Source: Vanrija pseudolonga
Lineage: Eukaryota > Basidiomycota > Tremellomycetes > Trichosporonales > Trichosporonaceae
Assembly: GCF_020906515.1 (NCBI RefSeq)
Contig: NC_085849.1
Coordinates: 2,418,001 to 2,482,000 of the forward strand
Direction: 5' to 3'
DNA: 64,000 nt
The translations under genes and the position numbers were made by a program. Numbering within the stretch: position 1 is the first letter of the stretch; every line of letters begins with the position of its first letter. The notes beneath the pieces are model-generated. The model did not search any database. It was given only the letters and a program-made list of their open reading frames with translations, and had not been told where the DNA came from. Positions 51,965-63,790 of the stretch are shown piece after piece.

Positions 51965-53708
51965 ATGTACCTGCCCAAGTCACCAATCGTCCGCCCCTTC
52001 CTGACGTTTGCCGTGCTCTGCCTCGCGCTCTACTCGCTCCTCGCGCACTGGGAGCAGTTTGGCGGGCCGGGACCACACCTGCCGGGCGCGTCAGAGAAGC
52101 AGGTGATTTTCCAGGCCTCGCACAACCACGACGACATGCACGCCAAGCCGGGGACGGGGACGCATGGCGGCGTCGTGCCGGGCGGTGACCACGGATACCA
52201 TGGTGCGCCTCCGCCGCCGCCGAAGCCGAGCGAGAGCGCGTCGAAGCCAAATAGCACGCTTGGGAAGCCGATCATGGCCTCGACGGGGTACGAGCGGCGC
52301 GTGGTCGCGCACTTCATGGTGGGTGACGGAGCTTGCAGCCGGCGCTGACACTGCGCGCAGCTCGGCAATACGTACCCCTTTACCGAGAAGAACTGGGAGG
52401 ACACGTTCGACCTCGCCGAGGCGCACGGGCTCGACGGGCTCGCGCTCAACCTCGGCCCGGAGGACTGGCAGCTGACGCAGGCGCGGGTCGCGTACGACCT
52501 TGCGTCGCGGCGGCACGACAGCCCCAAGGCGGGGCGCAAGCCGATCGAGCTCTTCTTCTCGCTCGACATGAACGTCCTCGCGCACCAGGAGTGGCACGAC
52601 GCTACGTCGCTGGGCGACAAGATTGCGCCGCTCCTCGCGTCCAAGGGCCAGATGATGCGCGGCGCCCAGCCCATCCTGTCCACCTTTGGCGGGCACGACG
52701 CCTACTTTGGCGCCCGCGGCTGGAAGGGCTTCCTCGTGCACCTCTCCAACCAGCTGCGGCGATACCGCGTAGAGCACGCCTTCTTCTGGCCGTCCTTCTT
52801 CATGCCCCCGCAAAAGTTTATCGACCTGCCATTTGTCGAGGGGACGTTTGCGTGGAACAATGCCTGGTGGGTGTGAGGCGCTGGAGCGTTGCTGACCCCA
52901 GGCCAAAGCACTCGCGCTTAACGCTCAAGGAGGACAACCCCTTCATGGGCAAGGACAAGCCGTACATGGCCGCCATCTCGCCGCTCTTCTTCACGCACTA
53001 CGGCAAGACGGGCGAGTGGGCGTTCGACAAGAACTTTATCTATCCGTCAGACAACATGCTCTACCCGTCCCGCTGGGCCGAGTTCATGGCGCTCAACGAG
53101 GGCGACGGCCCAGAAATGGTCCAGATCATCTCGTGGAACGACTATGGCGAGTCGCACGCCATCGCGCCCAGCATTGGCGCCCAGCCGGGCTCCGAGGCGT
53201 GGACGAACCGCATGGACCATGTCGCCTTCCTCGAGATGACAAAGTACTTTGCGGACAGGTGGCGCAACGGCGCGCCAGAGGTCGGCGACGAGATTGTCTT
53301 TTGGATGTGGTACCGCACGCACCCGAAGGATCTGGTTATCGCGGACGACCCGATCGGTCGGCCAGACAATGCTGATATGGTAGGTGTGGCCATGGTGCTT
53401 GGCCTCGTCCGCTCAGCTGACGCCTGCCCCAGGCCATGGACCTGCTCAACTTTGTCGCCCTCATCCCAGAGGGCATGGACCGCCCAATGCTCATGCTCAG
53501 CATTGGCAAGGAAAAGCACCCAGTCCAGCTCGTCCCTGGCCGCTTTACCGCGTTACGCTTCCCGTTCACCACCGGCCCGGTGCACTTCAAGATCGAGTCG
53601 GCCAAGGGCCTGCATCTCCGCGGCGCAGGCCACCACATTGAAGACGCAACCTACCTCAAGGCGTACAACTTCAACATGTGGTCGGGTGCGTGGCACGCAA
53701 AGGTGTGA
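51965..53708 (+). CDS. GH71 alpha-1,3-glucanase (mutanase-type), membrane-anchored
   Basis: Four exons (51965-52318, 52361-52866, 52902-53379, 53433-53708) give 537 residues. GH71 enzymes cut alpha-1,3-glucan of fungal walls. The catalytic domain opens VVAHFMLGNTYPFT and contains FFSLDMN with the likely catalytic Asp, then STFGGHD, FFWPSFF, FVEGTFAWNNAWP, YMAAISPLFFTHYG, QIISWNDYGESHAI and FWMWYRTHP. Before it lie a 10-residue cytosolic start, one uncleaved-looking span (about 9-26, FLTFAVLCLALYSLLAHW) and a His/Gly/Pro-rich stalk. The enzyme would therefore be a type II membrane protein rather than freely secreted. The second intron is only 35 bases. The C-terminal beta-rich module (from about 447) is the usual GH71 companion. 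Confidence 0.9.
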
Positions 53709-54060
53709 GCGGTGTGGTAGATTGGGAGTCGCACGTGCCATAGATGTTCCATAGATAACGGCGGCGCGGCGTGACGTCGGTGGCCTGCGCACAGACGCGA
53801 CGCACGCGCACGGACTTTTTGACTGTAGATTAGTAGCAGCAGTAGAGCATAAGCATGTGTCATACAGCGTGGAGGCGAGGCGAGGCAAGGACGCGACTGC
53901 ATCGGACAACGGGTGGTCTAAGGTATGGTATACAACAGGCTGGGTGGGTGGGTTGGGGTGTGGGAAGGGGGTGCGAACACAGTCGCGGTCAGAGTCGCGA
54001 TCATCCGCGTCGGATCATCGGCGTAGCGATTGTCTCAGCGACTCGACACCGCGCATCAGA
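53709..54060. other. Intergenic region between convergent genes
   Basis: 350 bases carrying the 3' ends of two convergent genes; nothing else recognised. Confidence 0.45.
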
Positions 54061-54788
54061 CTACCTGAACGGGTCGTCTTCCGCCTTTGTCCCGCTGGAC
54101 GAGAACGAGCTGCCGCCCGTCGAGTGCGTGGGCGACGCGAAGGGGCGCGAGCTGGCGCTGCCGCGGTCCCAGCTCCGGTTCTTGGGGTGCTGCAGTGTCG
54201 GGCGCTTTGGGAGGGGCGGGGCGGTGGCGGCTGCTGACAGCGACGACGCGCGCGGCGCGTGCGTGTGGTGCGTCACGGCCTTGTTGGACGACGTGCCGCT
54301 GAAGCCGGCGGCAAAGTCGTCGTCGTGGAGGAAGGGGTTGGCGAACGGGTTGGGCGCGCGCGGCTTGCTGCTCGACGTCGCGATGTTGAACGACGAGCCG
54401 CCGTCGTACCGCTCGCTCGCCGGCGGCTCGTCTGGCCGGGCCCGGTCAAAGCGGGACTGCACGAACCGGTGGTCGCCGCGCCCTCCCGCCGGCCCGTCCC
54501 ACTCTACGTCTTCGTCTTCGTCCTCTTCGTCGTGGTCGACGAGCCGGCCGTACTCGCTGCCACTGCCTTTTGGCCCCAGCCCCGCCATCTCGACGTCGTT
54601 TGACCGCTCGGACGCGGGCGGCAGCTCGACGAGGACCGTCTTGTTGCCTGACCATTCGACCGTCAGGACATTTTGGAGCTGCGAGCGGGCGGACTGGGAC
54701 GTCAGCGGGATACAGGGGAAGGTGCGCGCGCGACGCGACTCACCTCGCTGGGGACGAGCGCGCTGAGCTTCTTCTTGAGGTTGAGCAT
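54061..54788 (-). CDS. Hypothetical protein with acidic and Ser-rich tail
   Basis: Two exons (54788-54744 and 54693-54061) give 225 residues; an alternative acceptor 15 bases further on, at 54678, is also in frame. The N-terminus MLNLKKKLSALVPSE is a basic amphipathic helix. It leads, across the intron, to LQNVLTVEWSGNKTVLVELPP, which reads as two beta strands. An acidic run (DHDEEDEDEDVEWD) and a disordered Ser/Pro/His-rich region follow, with NPFANPF repeats of the kind bound by EH domains. The protein ends EDDPFR. NPF motifs suggest an endocytic or trafficking partner, but this is inference. The family is not recognised. Confidence 0.7.
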
Positions 54789-55442
54789 GGCGTGTGTGGC
54801 TGTGGATGATAAGAAGAAGAGATGCAAGCGAAGCGAGGTAGGTGGTGATGTCGCCGTTGTCGTCGATGCTCTCTGTCGCCGGCCGGCGGTTGAAGGTTGC
54901 TGCAGGCTGGCTGCAGGCACGCGGCGCGAGAGCGAGAGTAGAGTCGTTTCCAGGATTTAATCGACGCCTCCTCCGCCACGGGTAATGGGGTCATGGCCTT
55001 GCTTGGCTCGCGGCCGAAATCTGGCAGCGGGCGGGCACTATTCCCATGCCATCTAGCCCCATCTCATCCCGCCCCGTTTCAACATCATCCATCAGTTGGC
55101 CCGTGTCGTCGGCGTCAAAGCAGGTTTGAGCTAGTGGCCGGCTGGTCGGTGCATGCATCATTCATGACGATGCTTGAATAGCGCGCAGATGGCTGCACCC
55201 CAGTTTGAGTCGCCGTGCTTGTTATTCGACTTGTCCAAATCGGGGGCAGCTGGCGCCAAGTGACGTGCTTCACGTGTCGTCGCCCTGCCACCACCGACCT
55301 CCGCCAGCCTGCCTGCCTTACTCACCCAGCCGATGTGATTCGGCACCGGCGTTGGCCGGTCCGCCCGTCCACTCGCGCCCACCCTCCTCCACTCTAAGCC
55401 GTCATCATCGACGTCCACAACGAGTTCCCCATCGCAACGTCC
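54789..55442. other. Divergent promoter region
   Basis: 650 bases between the starts of the unknown gene and glyoxalase II. No TATA box or gene seen. Confidence 0.45.
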
Positions 55443-56545
55443 ATGCTCCGACCAGCATACAAGTCTTTGCGTTCTCTTCGGTCCTTCTCCACTACAGCAT
55501 CGTGAGTGTGCTGCCATGCACGCCGAGCTGACCCCCCAGAGCCACGATGAAGGTCCTCCCTGTTCAAGCACGCTCCGACAACTGGATGTACATTGTCGTC
55601 GATGAGGCGAGCGGCGAGGCGGCCGTCGTCGACCCGTACGACGCGCCCAAGCTCGCCCAGCGGGTCAAGGAGGAGGGCGTGAAGGTGTGTTGGGCGGTGG
55701 GGGCGGGAACTGGCGAACAGTAATGCAACTTACACGCAACGCACGCCCAGGTCACCACGCTTATCACGACGCACCACCACAACGACCACTCGGGCGGCAA
55801 CCTCGCTTTCGTGAGCTCCTGCACACGACCCATCTGACGCCAGCTTGACCTCCACCCTGGGATCAAGGCCGTCGGCGGCTCCAACCAGGGCCCGGGCACC
55901 AACACCATCGTCAAGGACGGCGACGAGTTCAAGCTCGGCTCGCTCGACGTCAAGTGAGGCGAGCGTGCCGAGACGATTGCCGCTGACACACACAGGGCGC
56001 TGGCTACCCCCTGCCATACCCAGGACTCGATTTGCTTCTTTGTCGAGGACAAGGCCAAGGGACAGCGCGGTGTGTTCACTGGCGACACTCTGTTCCTCGC
56101 TGGCTGTGGTCGCTTCTTTGAGGGCAACGCCGCGGAGATGAACGCCGCGCTCAGCAAGCTCGCCAAGCTGCCCGAGGACACGCTCGTGTACAACGGACAC
56201 GAGTACACGACCGGCTCGGCCAAGTTTGGCCTTGCGATTGAGCCCGAAAACGCGGCGTTGAAGGGGTGCGTGGCGGAGCTCGGACCCACCTTGCGTGCCC
56301 ACAGCTAACCTACCTGCAGCCTCTTCGAGCGCTCCCAGACGGACAAGGTGACGACGGGCAAGTCTACCATCGGCGACGAGAAGAAGTGGAACGTGTTCAT
56401 CCGTCTTGACACGCCCGAGGCCAAGTGAGCGAGCCAGCTGCCATTGCATATCGTACGACTGCTAACGTTCCGTAGGAAGGCCACTGGCGAGACTGAGCCG
56501 CTCAAGGTCCTCGCCAAGCTCCGCGAGCTCAAGAACTCGTTCTAA
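55443..56545 (+). CDS. GLO2: Glyoxalase II (hydroxyacylglutathione hydrolase)
   Basis: Seven exons (55443-55501, 55540-55684, 55751-55810, 55844-55953, 55996-56265, 56320-56424, 56476-56545) give 272 residues. The enzyme hydrolyses S-lactoylglutathione to lactate and glutathione, finishing methylglyoxal detoxification. The metallo-beta-lactamase signature is present at 75-81 (THHHNDH), then TPCHT, FTGDTLFLAGCGRFFEG (Asp bridging ligand) and NGHEYT. The C-terminal helical domain ends LRELKNSF. Exon 1 encodes MLRPAYKSLRSLRSFSTTAS, a typical mitochondrial presequence; a second Met in exon 2 (55549, MKVLPV) would give the usual cytosolic form. The 55811-55843 intron has only 33 bases. Confidence 0.93.
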
Positions 56546-56853
56546 ACATACCGCCACGGAGGTACGTGCGAACACCATGCCTTATGCATGCTGCGCCGGG
56601 GTAAAATCGCCGCGCACGGCCAGAAAAGGCCTGCCGAAAGCTATCATAGGTACATCTCTGGGTTGATGCATCATTGTTGACGCGGAGATGGAGTCGCTGT
56701 CCGTGTGCCGTTCCCCGCACTTGCCGGCCGATCGACCCATCGCTCGACGCGGGGTAGGACGAGCAAAGTCGGCGCGATGGGCCAAGACTATAAACCGGGC
56801 GTCGTGTTGACGCGTCTGCCCTTTTCTTTCTTTCCAGCCACGACCCACCACAA
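56546..56853. other. Intergenic region, promoter of lanosterol synthase
   Basis: 308 bases between two plus-strand genes; actataaacc near 56787-56796 is a TATA-like element 60 bases before the ATG. Nothing else seen. Confidence 0.5.
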
Positions 56854-59375
56854 ATGGCCTACGGAAAAGACTACGCCGACTCGTTCCGCACCGACCCGGC
56901 CGGCTGGCGACTCAAGGTCAGCGAGGACTCGCACGGGCAGCACAAATGGGTGTACCTCCCCCCCGGGGCAGCGCGTGACGCCTGGCCGCAGGCCCATGTC
57001 GACGTGTACTCGATGGGTCTGGAGACGGTACGTCGGTGTAGCGGGCGGAGCTAACGAGCAGGGCCTACCGGACCAGCCAAAGGCCAAGACGCCGCTCGAG
57101 GCCGCGCGGAACGGGCTCAACTTTTACCGCGCGCTGCAGAGCGAGGACGGCCACTGGGCGACCGAGTACGGAGGTGCGTTGGGCTGCCGTCAGAGCCTGC
57201 TGGAGCCCGCTGACGCTCCCCAGGCCCGCTCTTCCTCACCCCCGGCCTGCTGATTACCCTGTCCATCCTCCAAGTCGAGCTCTCGCACGAGCGCAAGCAG
57301 GAGCTCATCCGCTACCTCCTGCACAAGCGGCGCCCCGAGGGCGGATGGGGCCTGCACACGGCGTCCCCGCCGACCGTGTACGGCACCGTCATGAACTATG
57401 TCGCGCTGCGCCTGCTCGGCCTCGGGCCCGACGAAGGGCCTATGACGGAGATCCGCGCGCTCATCCACGAGATGGGCGGAGCGACGACTATCCCGACGTG
57501 GGGCAAGGTCTGGCTCTCGGTCCTTGGGTGCTACGACTGGGAGGGCGTCAACCCTATGCCGCCTGAGCTTTGGTGGGTGTAGTTGAGCGTGGGATGGAGC
57601 TGACGGAAGGCTGCTGCCTGACTGGGTGCCGTTCGCGCCGTGGCGTTGGTGGATCCATGTTCGTGCGGTCTGTGAGTCTACGTGCGTGGAGCACCGCTGA
57701 CCCCAGTCACGCCCATGACCTTCCTCTGGGGCTCGCGGTTCGTCGGCGAGCCGACAAAGATCACGGCCGCGCTCCGCGAGGAGCTCTACACCCAGCCGTA
57801 TGCGTCAATCGACTGGGTCAAGCAGCGCAGCAACGTCAACGAGATCGACCTCTACTCGCCCCACCATTCCGTGTACGAGTTCCTCAACAACGTCCTCCAC
57901 TACTACGAGAAGGTCCCCCGCCTGTCCTGCCTGCCGTCCATCCGCCGCGCGGGTCTCAGGGCGGCGTACGACCAGGTCGTGTACGAGGACGAGAACACGG
58001 GCTTCCAGACCATCGGCCCCGTTTCCAAGCCTCTCAACCTCCTCTGCCGTTTGGCCAAGGAGAGTCGCGACTCGGAGGCGGTCAAGCGCCACCTTACGAG
58101 GATAGACGACTTCCTGTGGCTGTCTCAGGACGGCCTCTTCATGACGGGCACCAACGGCAGTCAGCTCTGGGACATTTCTTTCCTCGCCCAGGCCGAGGTC
58201 GAGACTGGCCTCGCCAACGAGCCCGAGAACAAGGAGTCGGTGCTCAGCATGCTCGACTGGCTCGACAAGTGCCAGATGCGCGCCAATCCCATCCACTGGC
58301 ACGACGGATACCGCCACGCGTCCAAGGGCGCCTGGCCGTTCTCGACCCCCGAGCAGAGCTACACCGTCAGCGACTGCACGGCCGAGGGCCTCAAGGCTGT
58401 CATCCAGCTGCAGTCGCTCAAGTTCACGCCCAAGCCTGTCACTCTCGACCGCATGCACGACTCGGTTGACATCTTGTTGTCCATGCAGAACCCGACCGGC
58501 GGTTTTGCCAGCTACGAGCTCACGCGTGGCAGCGCCAAGATGGAGTGGCTCAACGCCGCCGAGGTGTTTGGCAACATTATGATCGACTACCAGTACCCAG
58601 AGTGCTCGACATCGGCCCTCTCAGCACTCAAGTACTTCACCACAGTCGACCCCGTGTACCGTGCGGATGACATCAAGTGAGTGCGAGCGTAGAACGCAAC
58701 TTGGCGTCTGCGCCACTACCGCCATTGCCGCCTCCTAGTGTGCCGGCTAACAAAGCGCGCCAGACTCTGCATTGATCGTGCGATCGAGTGGATCCACAGC
58801 GTCCAGCGCCCTGACGGATCGTGGTATGGTTCTTGGTGAGTCTAAATCTCCGGGTAGCCAAAGCAACGCGCTGACCATGGCCGACTTGATAGGGGCATCT
58901 GCTTCACGTATGCCACCATGTTTGCGTTGGAATCGTTGGCGATTGCCGGCGAGACGTGCGCCAACTCGGAGCGCGTTCGCCGGGCATGCGACTTTTTGTT
59001 GAGCAAGCAGAAGTCTGACGGCGGATGGGGCGAGACGTACTTGGTGAGTAGCGCACTACTCGGGAGGTGGTCTACAGGCCCTGACAAGACATTGCACAGA
59101 GCTGCGCAGAGGGCGTCTACTCGCAACACGAGACGTCACAAGTTGTCATGACTTCTTGGGCGATTCTCGCACTCATCTATGGTCAGAGCCCCGACAAGGA
59201 TGCCATCAAGCGCGGGTGCGAGCTCATCATGTCGCGCCAGTTGCCCAATGGCAGCTGGCTGCAAGAGGATACCGAGGGCATCTTCAACAAGAACTGTGCT
59301 ATCGATTACCCCGCATTCAAGTTCATCTTTTGTATTTGGGCCCTTGGCCGGGCGGAGAAATACCTGAGCAAGTAA
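56854..59375 (+). CDS. ERG7: Lanosterol synthase (oxidosqualene cyclase)
   Basis: Eight exons (56854-57027, 57062-57173, 57224-57572, 57610-57671, 57707-58676, 58764-58835, 58893-59043, 59100-59375) give 721 residues, the usual length. It cyclises 2,3-oxidosqualene to lanosterol in the ER/lipid droplets, the first sterol of the ergosterol pathway. The catalytic acid Asp455 lies in VSDCTAE. QW-type repeats are visible ([61 protein letters not shown]). Exon 4, just 62 bases, supplies [16 protein letters not shown], which aligns with the ELWLLP...P segment of other Erg7 proteins; its acceptor is an unusual gaag preceded by a gctgac branch site. The conserved W-x-W-x-H at the active site is retained in this stretch. 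Confidence 0.95.
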
Positions 59376-60039
59376 CCGTTGGCGGTTGCTTGCTGCGCGT
59401 ATGCAAACAGAGCGATATGGAAGGAAGCAAAAAGTGGGCATTGGTCGGGGCGCGTCGGGGGTGTGCTTGAAGGGAGAAGGCCCGCCAAAGCCGCCCCGGC
59501 ACCGCGCCGCGCCACAGAGCCAGCCAGGCGCGAAGCCCACGCCAAGTCCACGGGATTGGGGGGGTGGGCCAGCCGCCGTCCGTGATTTCAGAGGGGGAGG
59601 ACCGTATCTGAGGCGGCGTCGTGATCTAGTGGGGCAACTCCTGGCCGGCGCACAATCTGGGGGACTAGGGTTCAGAGCCCAGCCAGGATTTTTCTAGGCA
59701 CTGCGCGGTGTGCTGTGGTGGTGTCGTCGTGCAGTGACTGTTGGCCGTCACGCCTAGTGGTAGTCCGCGTCGGAGCAACCAGCCAGCGGCTTCCGATTTA
59801 AGAGCCAGAACGCCATTGTCGATTGATTTCCTTTGCTTCGACCCAACCCCTCCCTCCCTCCTCGTCTATCCTTCTCTCTCCCTCCCTTGCTTCCATTCTC
59901 ACGCTGCCCGGCTGTGACGATAAGCAGTTGTCCGGCAAGTCCGACTCTTCCCTTTAAAACAAACGACAAAGTAGCACCCCAGCTCTTCGCCGCCGCCCAC
60001 ATCGCGCACGTTTGGTCCACACCACAACCAACACACGCC
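59376..60039. other. Intergenic region, desaturase promoter; one hairpin
   Basis: 660 bases between two plus-strand genes. A 7-bp inverted repeat (59639-59645 with 59682-59688) encloses a GGG/CCC stem and is followed by five T. The region just before the desaturase is a long pyrimidine tract (59845-59895). No gene seen. Confidence 0.5.
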
Positions 60040-61909
60040 ATGTCCGCCACTCTTCGCCACCGCGCCGCCTCGCCCGCCAAGGCCGGCGACGCCGACAAGA
60101 AGGAGCTCCTCCGTGAGGCCGAGGAGCTCGAGCTCACCGAGGGCCAGAAGTGAGTAGTTGGGCACTGCACCGCGCCGCTACTGCTACGCGGTCGCGGTCT
60201 AACTCCGCTGAAATCCGACTGACTTTTGCCCCCAGGTTCGTCGTCCCCAACTTCACCACCAAGCAGCTCCTCGACGCCATCCCGTAAGTTTTGATGCTTT
60301 GCGACGCGGGGCGAGGCAGTGTGGTGCGGTGTCGCGGTGGCAGGCCCAGACTCGGGGAGTGGTACGCCATCCTGGGTTTGATGGAATCTGGCCGCCTGCT
60401 ACGCGGGGCGGTGGCCATGACGAGCAAAGTTTGTGATGCCGCCGCTGTGCAGCCAGCGCGGCTGTTGCCAAATAATGCTCCCGACAAAGTCACTCGTTCC
60501 GCGCAATGACGCGCGACACCCAAGGCAACCCACCCCCTACCCCCTGCACCGCCAAGTCTCTTGCCGCCGTCGCCGAGCGTTCGTGACGTGACAACCGGGC
60601 TAACAAACCCCCCCAGGGCGCACTGCTTCAAGCGCTCGGCGTTCAAGTCGTCGCTCTACGTCGTCCAGGACGTGGCCGTCCTCGCCGTCCTTGTCTACGG
60701 CGCGTACCACATCGAGTCGTTCCTGAGCAAGTTGTGAGTAACGAACGGCGGCCCCAACAACCCCCGTTGCGCCGTTAAATGCGGCGCGGCGTGCCTGGAG
60801 CACTGCAAACGTGCGATCAACCCATACTGACGCCTATTCGCAGCAACCTCTCGACTGCCGCCCTCTGGGGTGCTCGCGCCGCCCTCTGGTCGTTCTACTG
60901 GGTCACTGCCGGTCTTTTCGGCACTGGTCTCTGGGTCATTGCCCACGAGGCCGGCCACCAGGCCTACTCGTCGTCCAAGACGATCAACAACTCGGTCGGC
61001 TGGGTCCTCCACTCTGCCCTTCTCGTCCCTTACCACTCGTGGCGCATCTCGCACGGCCGTCACCACGCCGCCACTGGCCACCTTACGCGCGACGAGGTCT
61101 TCGTCCCCAAGACCCGCTCGCAGATGGGCTACCCCGAGATCAAGCACGAGTCCGAGTACAAGGGCATCAACGTCCCTGCCTGGCGCCAGGCCGAGCTCCG
61201 TGAGGCCCTCGCCGAGTCCCCCATCGGCACCCTCTGGAACCTCTTTGTCCACCAGATCTTCGGCTGGCCTCTCTACCTCATCCGCAACGCCTCGGGCCAG
61301 CTCCACTACCCCGACGGCACCAGCCACTTCAAGCCTTCGTCGATCATCTTCAAGCCTTCGCACTTCTGGCAGATCATTGCCTCGGACATTGGTGTCTTCC
61401 TCACCCTCGGTGCTCTTGGTGTCTGGGGCTACTACCGTGGCTTCCAGGAGGTCTTTGCCGTCTACGTGATCCCCTACCTCTGGGTCAACCACTGGCTCGT
61501 CTTCATCACCTTCCTCCAGCACACCGACCCCCTCCTCCCCCACTACTCTGCCAAGACCTGGACCTTTGCTCGTGGTGCCCTCGCCACCGTTGACCGCAAG
61601 TTCCTCGGCCCCATTGGCAAGTACGTCTTCCACGGTATCTGCGAGACCCACGTTTCGCACCACACCGCCTCGCGTATCCCTCACTACAACGCCTGGGAGG
61701 CCACCGACGCCCTCAAGAAGTTCCTCGGTGTCCACTACCAGGAGTCGGACGAGAACATGCTCTACTCGTTCTACCGCATCTACCGCGAGTGCCTCTTCAT
61801 CGAGGACGGTGAGGACATTGCCTTCTACAAGAACTCTTCGGGCCTCGCCGCCAAGGTCGGCATCGAGGAGGGTGGCAACATCTCCGACTCGGGTCTCGAC
61901 CTCAAGTAA
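60040..61909 (+). CDS. Membrane fatty acid desaturase, Delta12 (FAD2) type
   Basis: Four exons (60040-60149, 60236-60283, 60617-60733, 60844-61909) give 446 residues. This ER enzyme is expected to add the second double bond of linoleic acid. The three histidine boxes are HEAGH (126-130), HGRHH (162-166) and HVSHH (361-365), the set found in Delta12/omega-3 desaturases. PNFTTKQLLDAIP-AHCFKRS is the family's N-terminal motif and hydrophobic spans flank the boxes. Which double bond it makes (Delta12, Delta15 or both) cannot be told from sequence alone. The 333-base second intron is long for this window. Strong third-position C bias in exon 4 suggests high expression. Confidence 0.93.
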
Positions 61910-62621
61910 ATGCGCCGCCTCATTCGGCGCAGGTGCCATTCTGGCGCGACGGGATGTGCACACCGCACTGTTACATTGTTGGTGCACACACCCCACCATA
62001 CCCTTTAGAGCGTGCACACCTCTCTAGAGTCTCCTCCCTGGCATCACTCCTCATAGACCCCCATCATTACCCTGGAAAATCAATCAAACGGCTGCGTCGG
62101 TTGCGATTCTCCTGTCACTCCTTTTTGGAAAACACATGTTTCTGGGCACTCATCGGCCCAAGACTGTCATTTTATGCATTTAGCTTAGACGAGCTGGGCG
62201 TGGGGCACTTTGTGGCAGGTGCAGTGGCCAAGTGCGAGACTCACTGACATCGGCAAGCCGAGTGTGGTGGCTCACTGGGGCGCCACATAGTCACATCACT
62301 CACCCAACGCTCACTGTTGTTTCCACGATTGCCTATCAACTGATGCATGTTGATGACCACTGCAATGATGATCATCAGCGCTAGGATCCTCAATGTGCTG
62401 TCGATATTGTGCATAAGTGCAATTCTTGTAAAGGAAGGTCGCCAGCTGACGTGACTGGCTTCCTTGTTGCTTGTTGATCCGATCAGTCGTCGTCTTCCTC
62501 CATCAATCTCCCCTTCCCCTCGCTGCATCAAAAGTCGACGACGGCGACGATAACAACAACCACCACTACCTCATCTTCCCTCTTCCCTCCTCATCATACA
62601 CGCCTTCCCACTGTACATACC
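61910..62621. other. Intergenic region
   Basis: 710 bases between two plus-strand genes, AT-richer than the coding DNA around it. The end carries a tcc/cac-rich leader. No gene seen. Confidence 0.45.
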
Positions 62622-63790
62622 ATGACGTCCTACCACCAGCGGCGACACACGATCGCCGAGCCCTCGAGCGTGGGCTTTGGCCCGCCGCTGCTCGTGACCA
62701 TGGTGTTCATGGACGACCGCTCGGACGCGCTCTCGATGCCGACGTCGGTGCGCGGCGGCGTAGTGTGGCCGCGGCACGAGGTGCGGCCGTCGACCTTTCT
62801 CTCGCAAGCGAGCTTTCTCCACTGCCCGCGCTTCGACACGCTCACGACCGCGCTCGTCGCCCACGCGCCGCCGCACTGGATCGTCGACATCCGCACCGTG
62901 TGTGTCCTCTTCCGCGGGCCGCACAAGGCCAAGAAGGACGAGCGCCCGGTGCCGCACGTCATCATATCGCGCAACCAGTGGGAGGTGGGTGGCGTAACGG
63001 TTCCGTGCTGACCCAGCCCCAGACGGTACGCATGGAGACGACGTCGAAGCGCCGCAACAACGCAAAGCTCAACGAGATCCGCCTCGTCATCATCCCCGCC
63101 GCGGCAGACTGGGGGATCCCCCTCATACCCCGCGAGCTGTGGGACGCCAGCCTGCGCCAGATGAGCATCACCCCCGCCGACTCGCGGCGGTCAGCGCTGT
63201 ACGCCCAGGCCATGGTCAACCTCGTCGCCCACCACCGCGACCACGCCAACAAGGTGCTCGCGCCGTTCATCGCCGACGAGGCGCCGCCGCAGGAGGACGC
63301 GACCCCGCCGCCAGAAGACCCCACCGCGCCGCAGGTGCCCACGAGCGGCGGGTGGTTCCCCTTCCGGCTTCTTTCCCACCTCCGCCCAGCACCAGACAGC
63401 AGCACCACCCCGCAAGTGACCCAGACCCAGCCGATCCCCGTGCCCGGTCACCACCACGCGAATCAGCCGCACCAGCTCCGGCACAGGCGGACACTGTCCA
63501 ACGTTCTCGAGGGGTACGAGTTCCCCACTACGCCGAATCACGCGTACTCGAGTCATGAGCACCGCACCCCCCACTCCCACTCCCACCCCCACCCGTTACT
63601 CGGCTCTCCCCTGCCCGTGCTCGCGACCACGTCCCTCAACCACGGCGACCCCCGGCCCAGCCACACCGTCCACCACCTTGGCCGTGCACACCACCGGTAC
63701 CAGACCATGACGGGGCTCGACCCACGCGCCAAGCCCCCTGCGACGAGGCCAACTGGGTCCTGGGGCAACTGGTTCAACTGGAGCCCCTAA
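62622..63790 (+). CDS. Hypothetical protein, compact N-terminal domain and disordered tail
   Basis: Two exons (62622-62984 and 63023-63790) give 376 residues; a second acceptor at 63016 would add two residues (PQ). Residues about 20-185 look folded: alternating hydrophobic strands (LLVTMVFMDD, WIVDIRTVCVLFRG, PHVIISRNQWE, EIRLVIIPAA) and a helix (SRRSALYAQAMVNLVAHHRDHANK). The tail is Pro/His/Thr-rich with low-complexity His-Ser-His-Pro stretches and ends GSWGNWFNWSP. I do not recognise the family and see no catalytic motif. Both exons keep one frame throughout, which supports a real gene. Confidence 0.75.

Noticed and set aside
59611-59693. tRNA gene with A- and B-box-like sequences
   Set aside because: No 7-bp acceptor stem closes around a full cloverleaf, the T stem has a mismatch and the T loop lacks the conserved A58.
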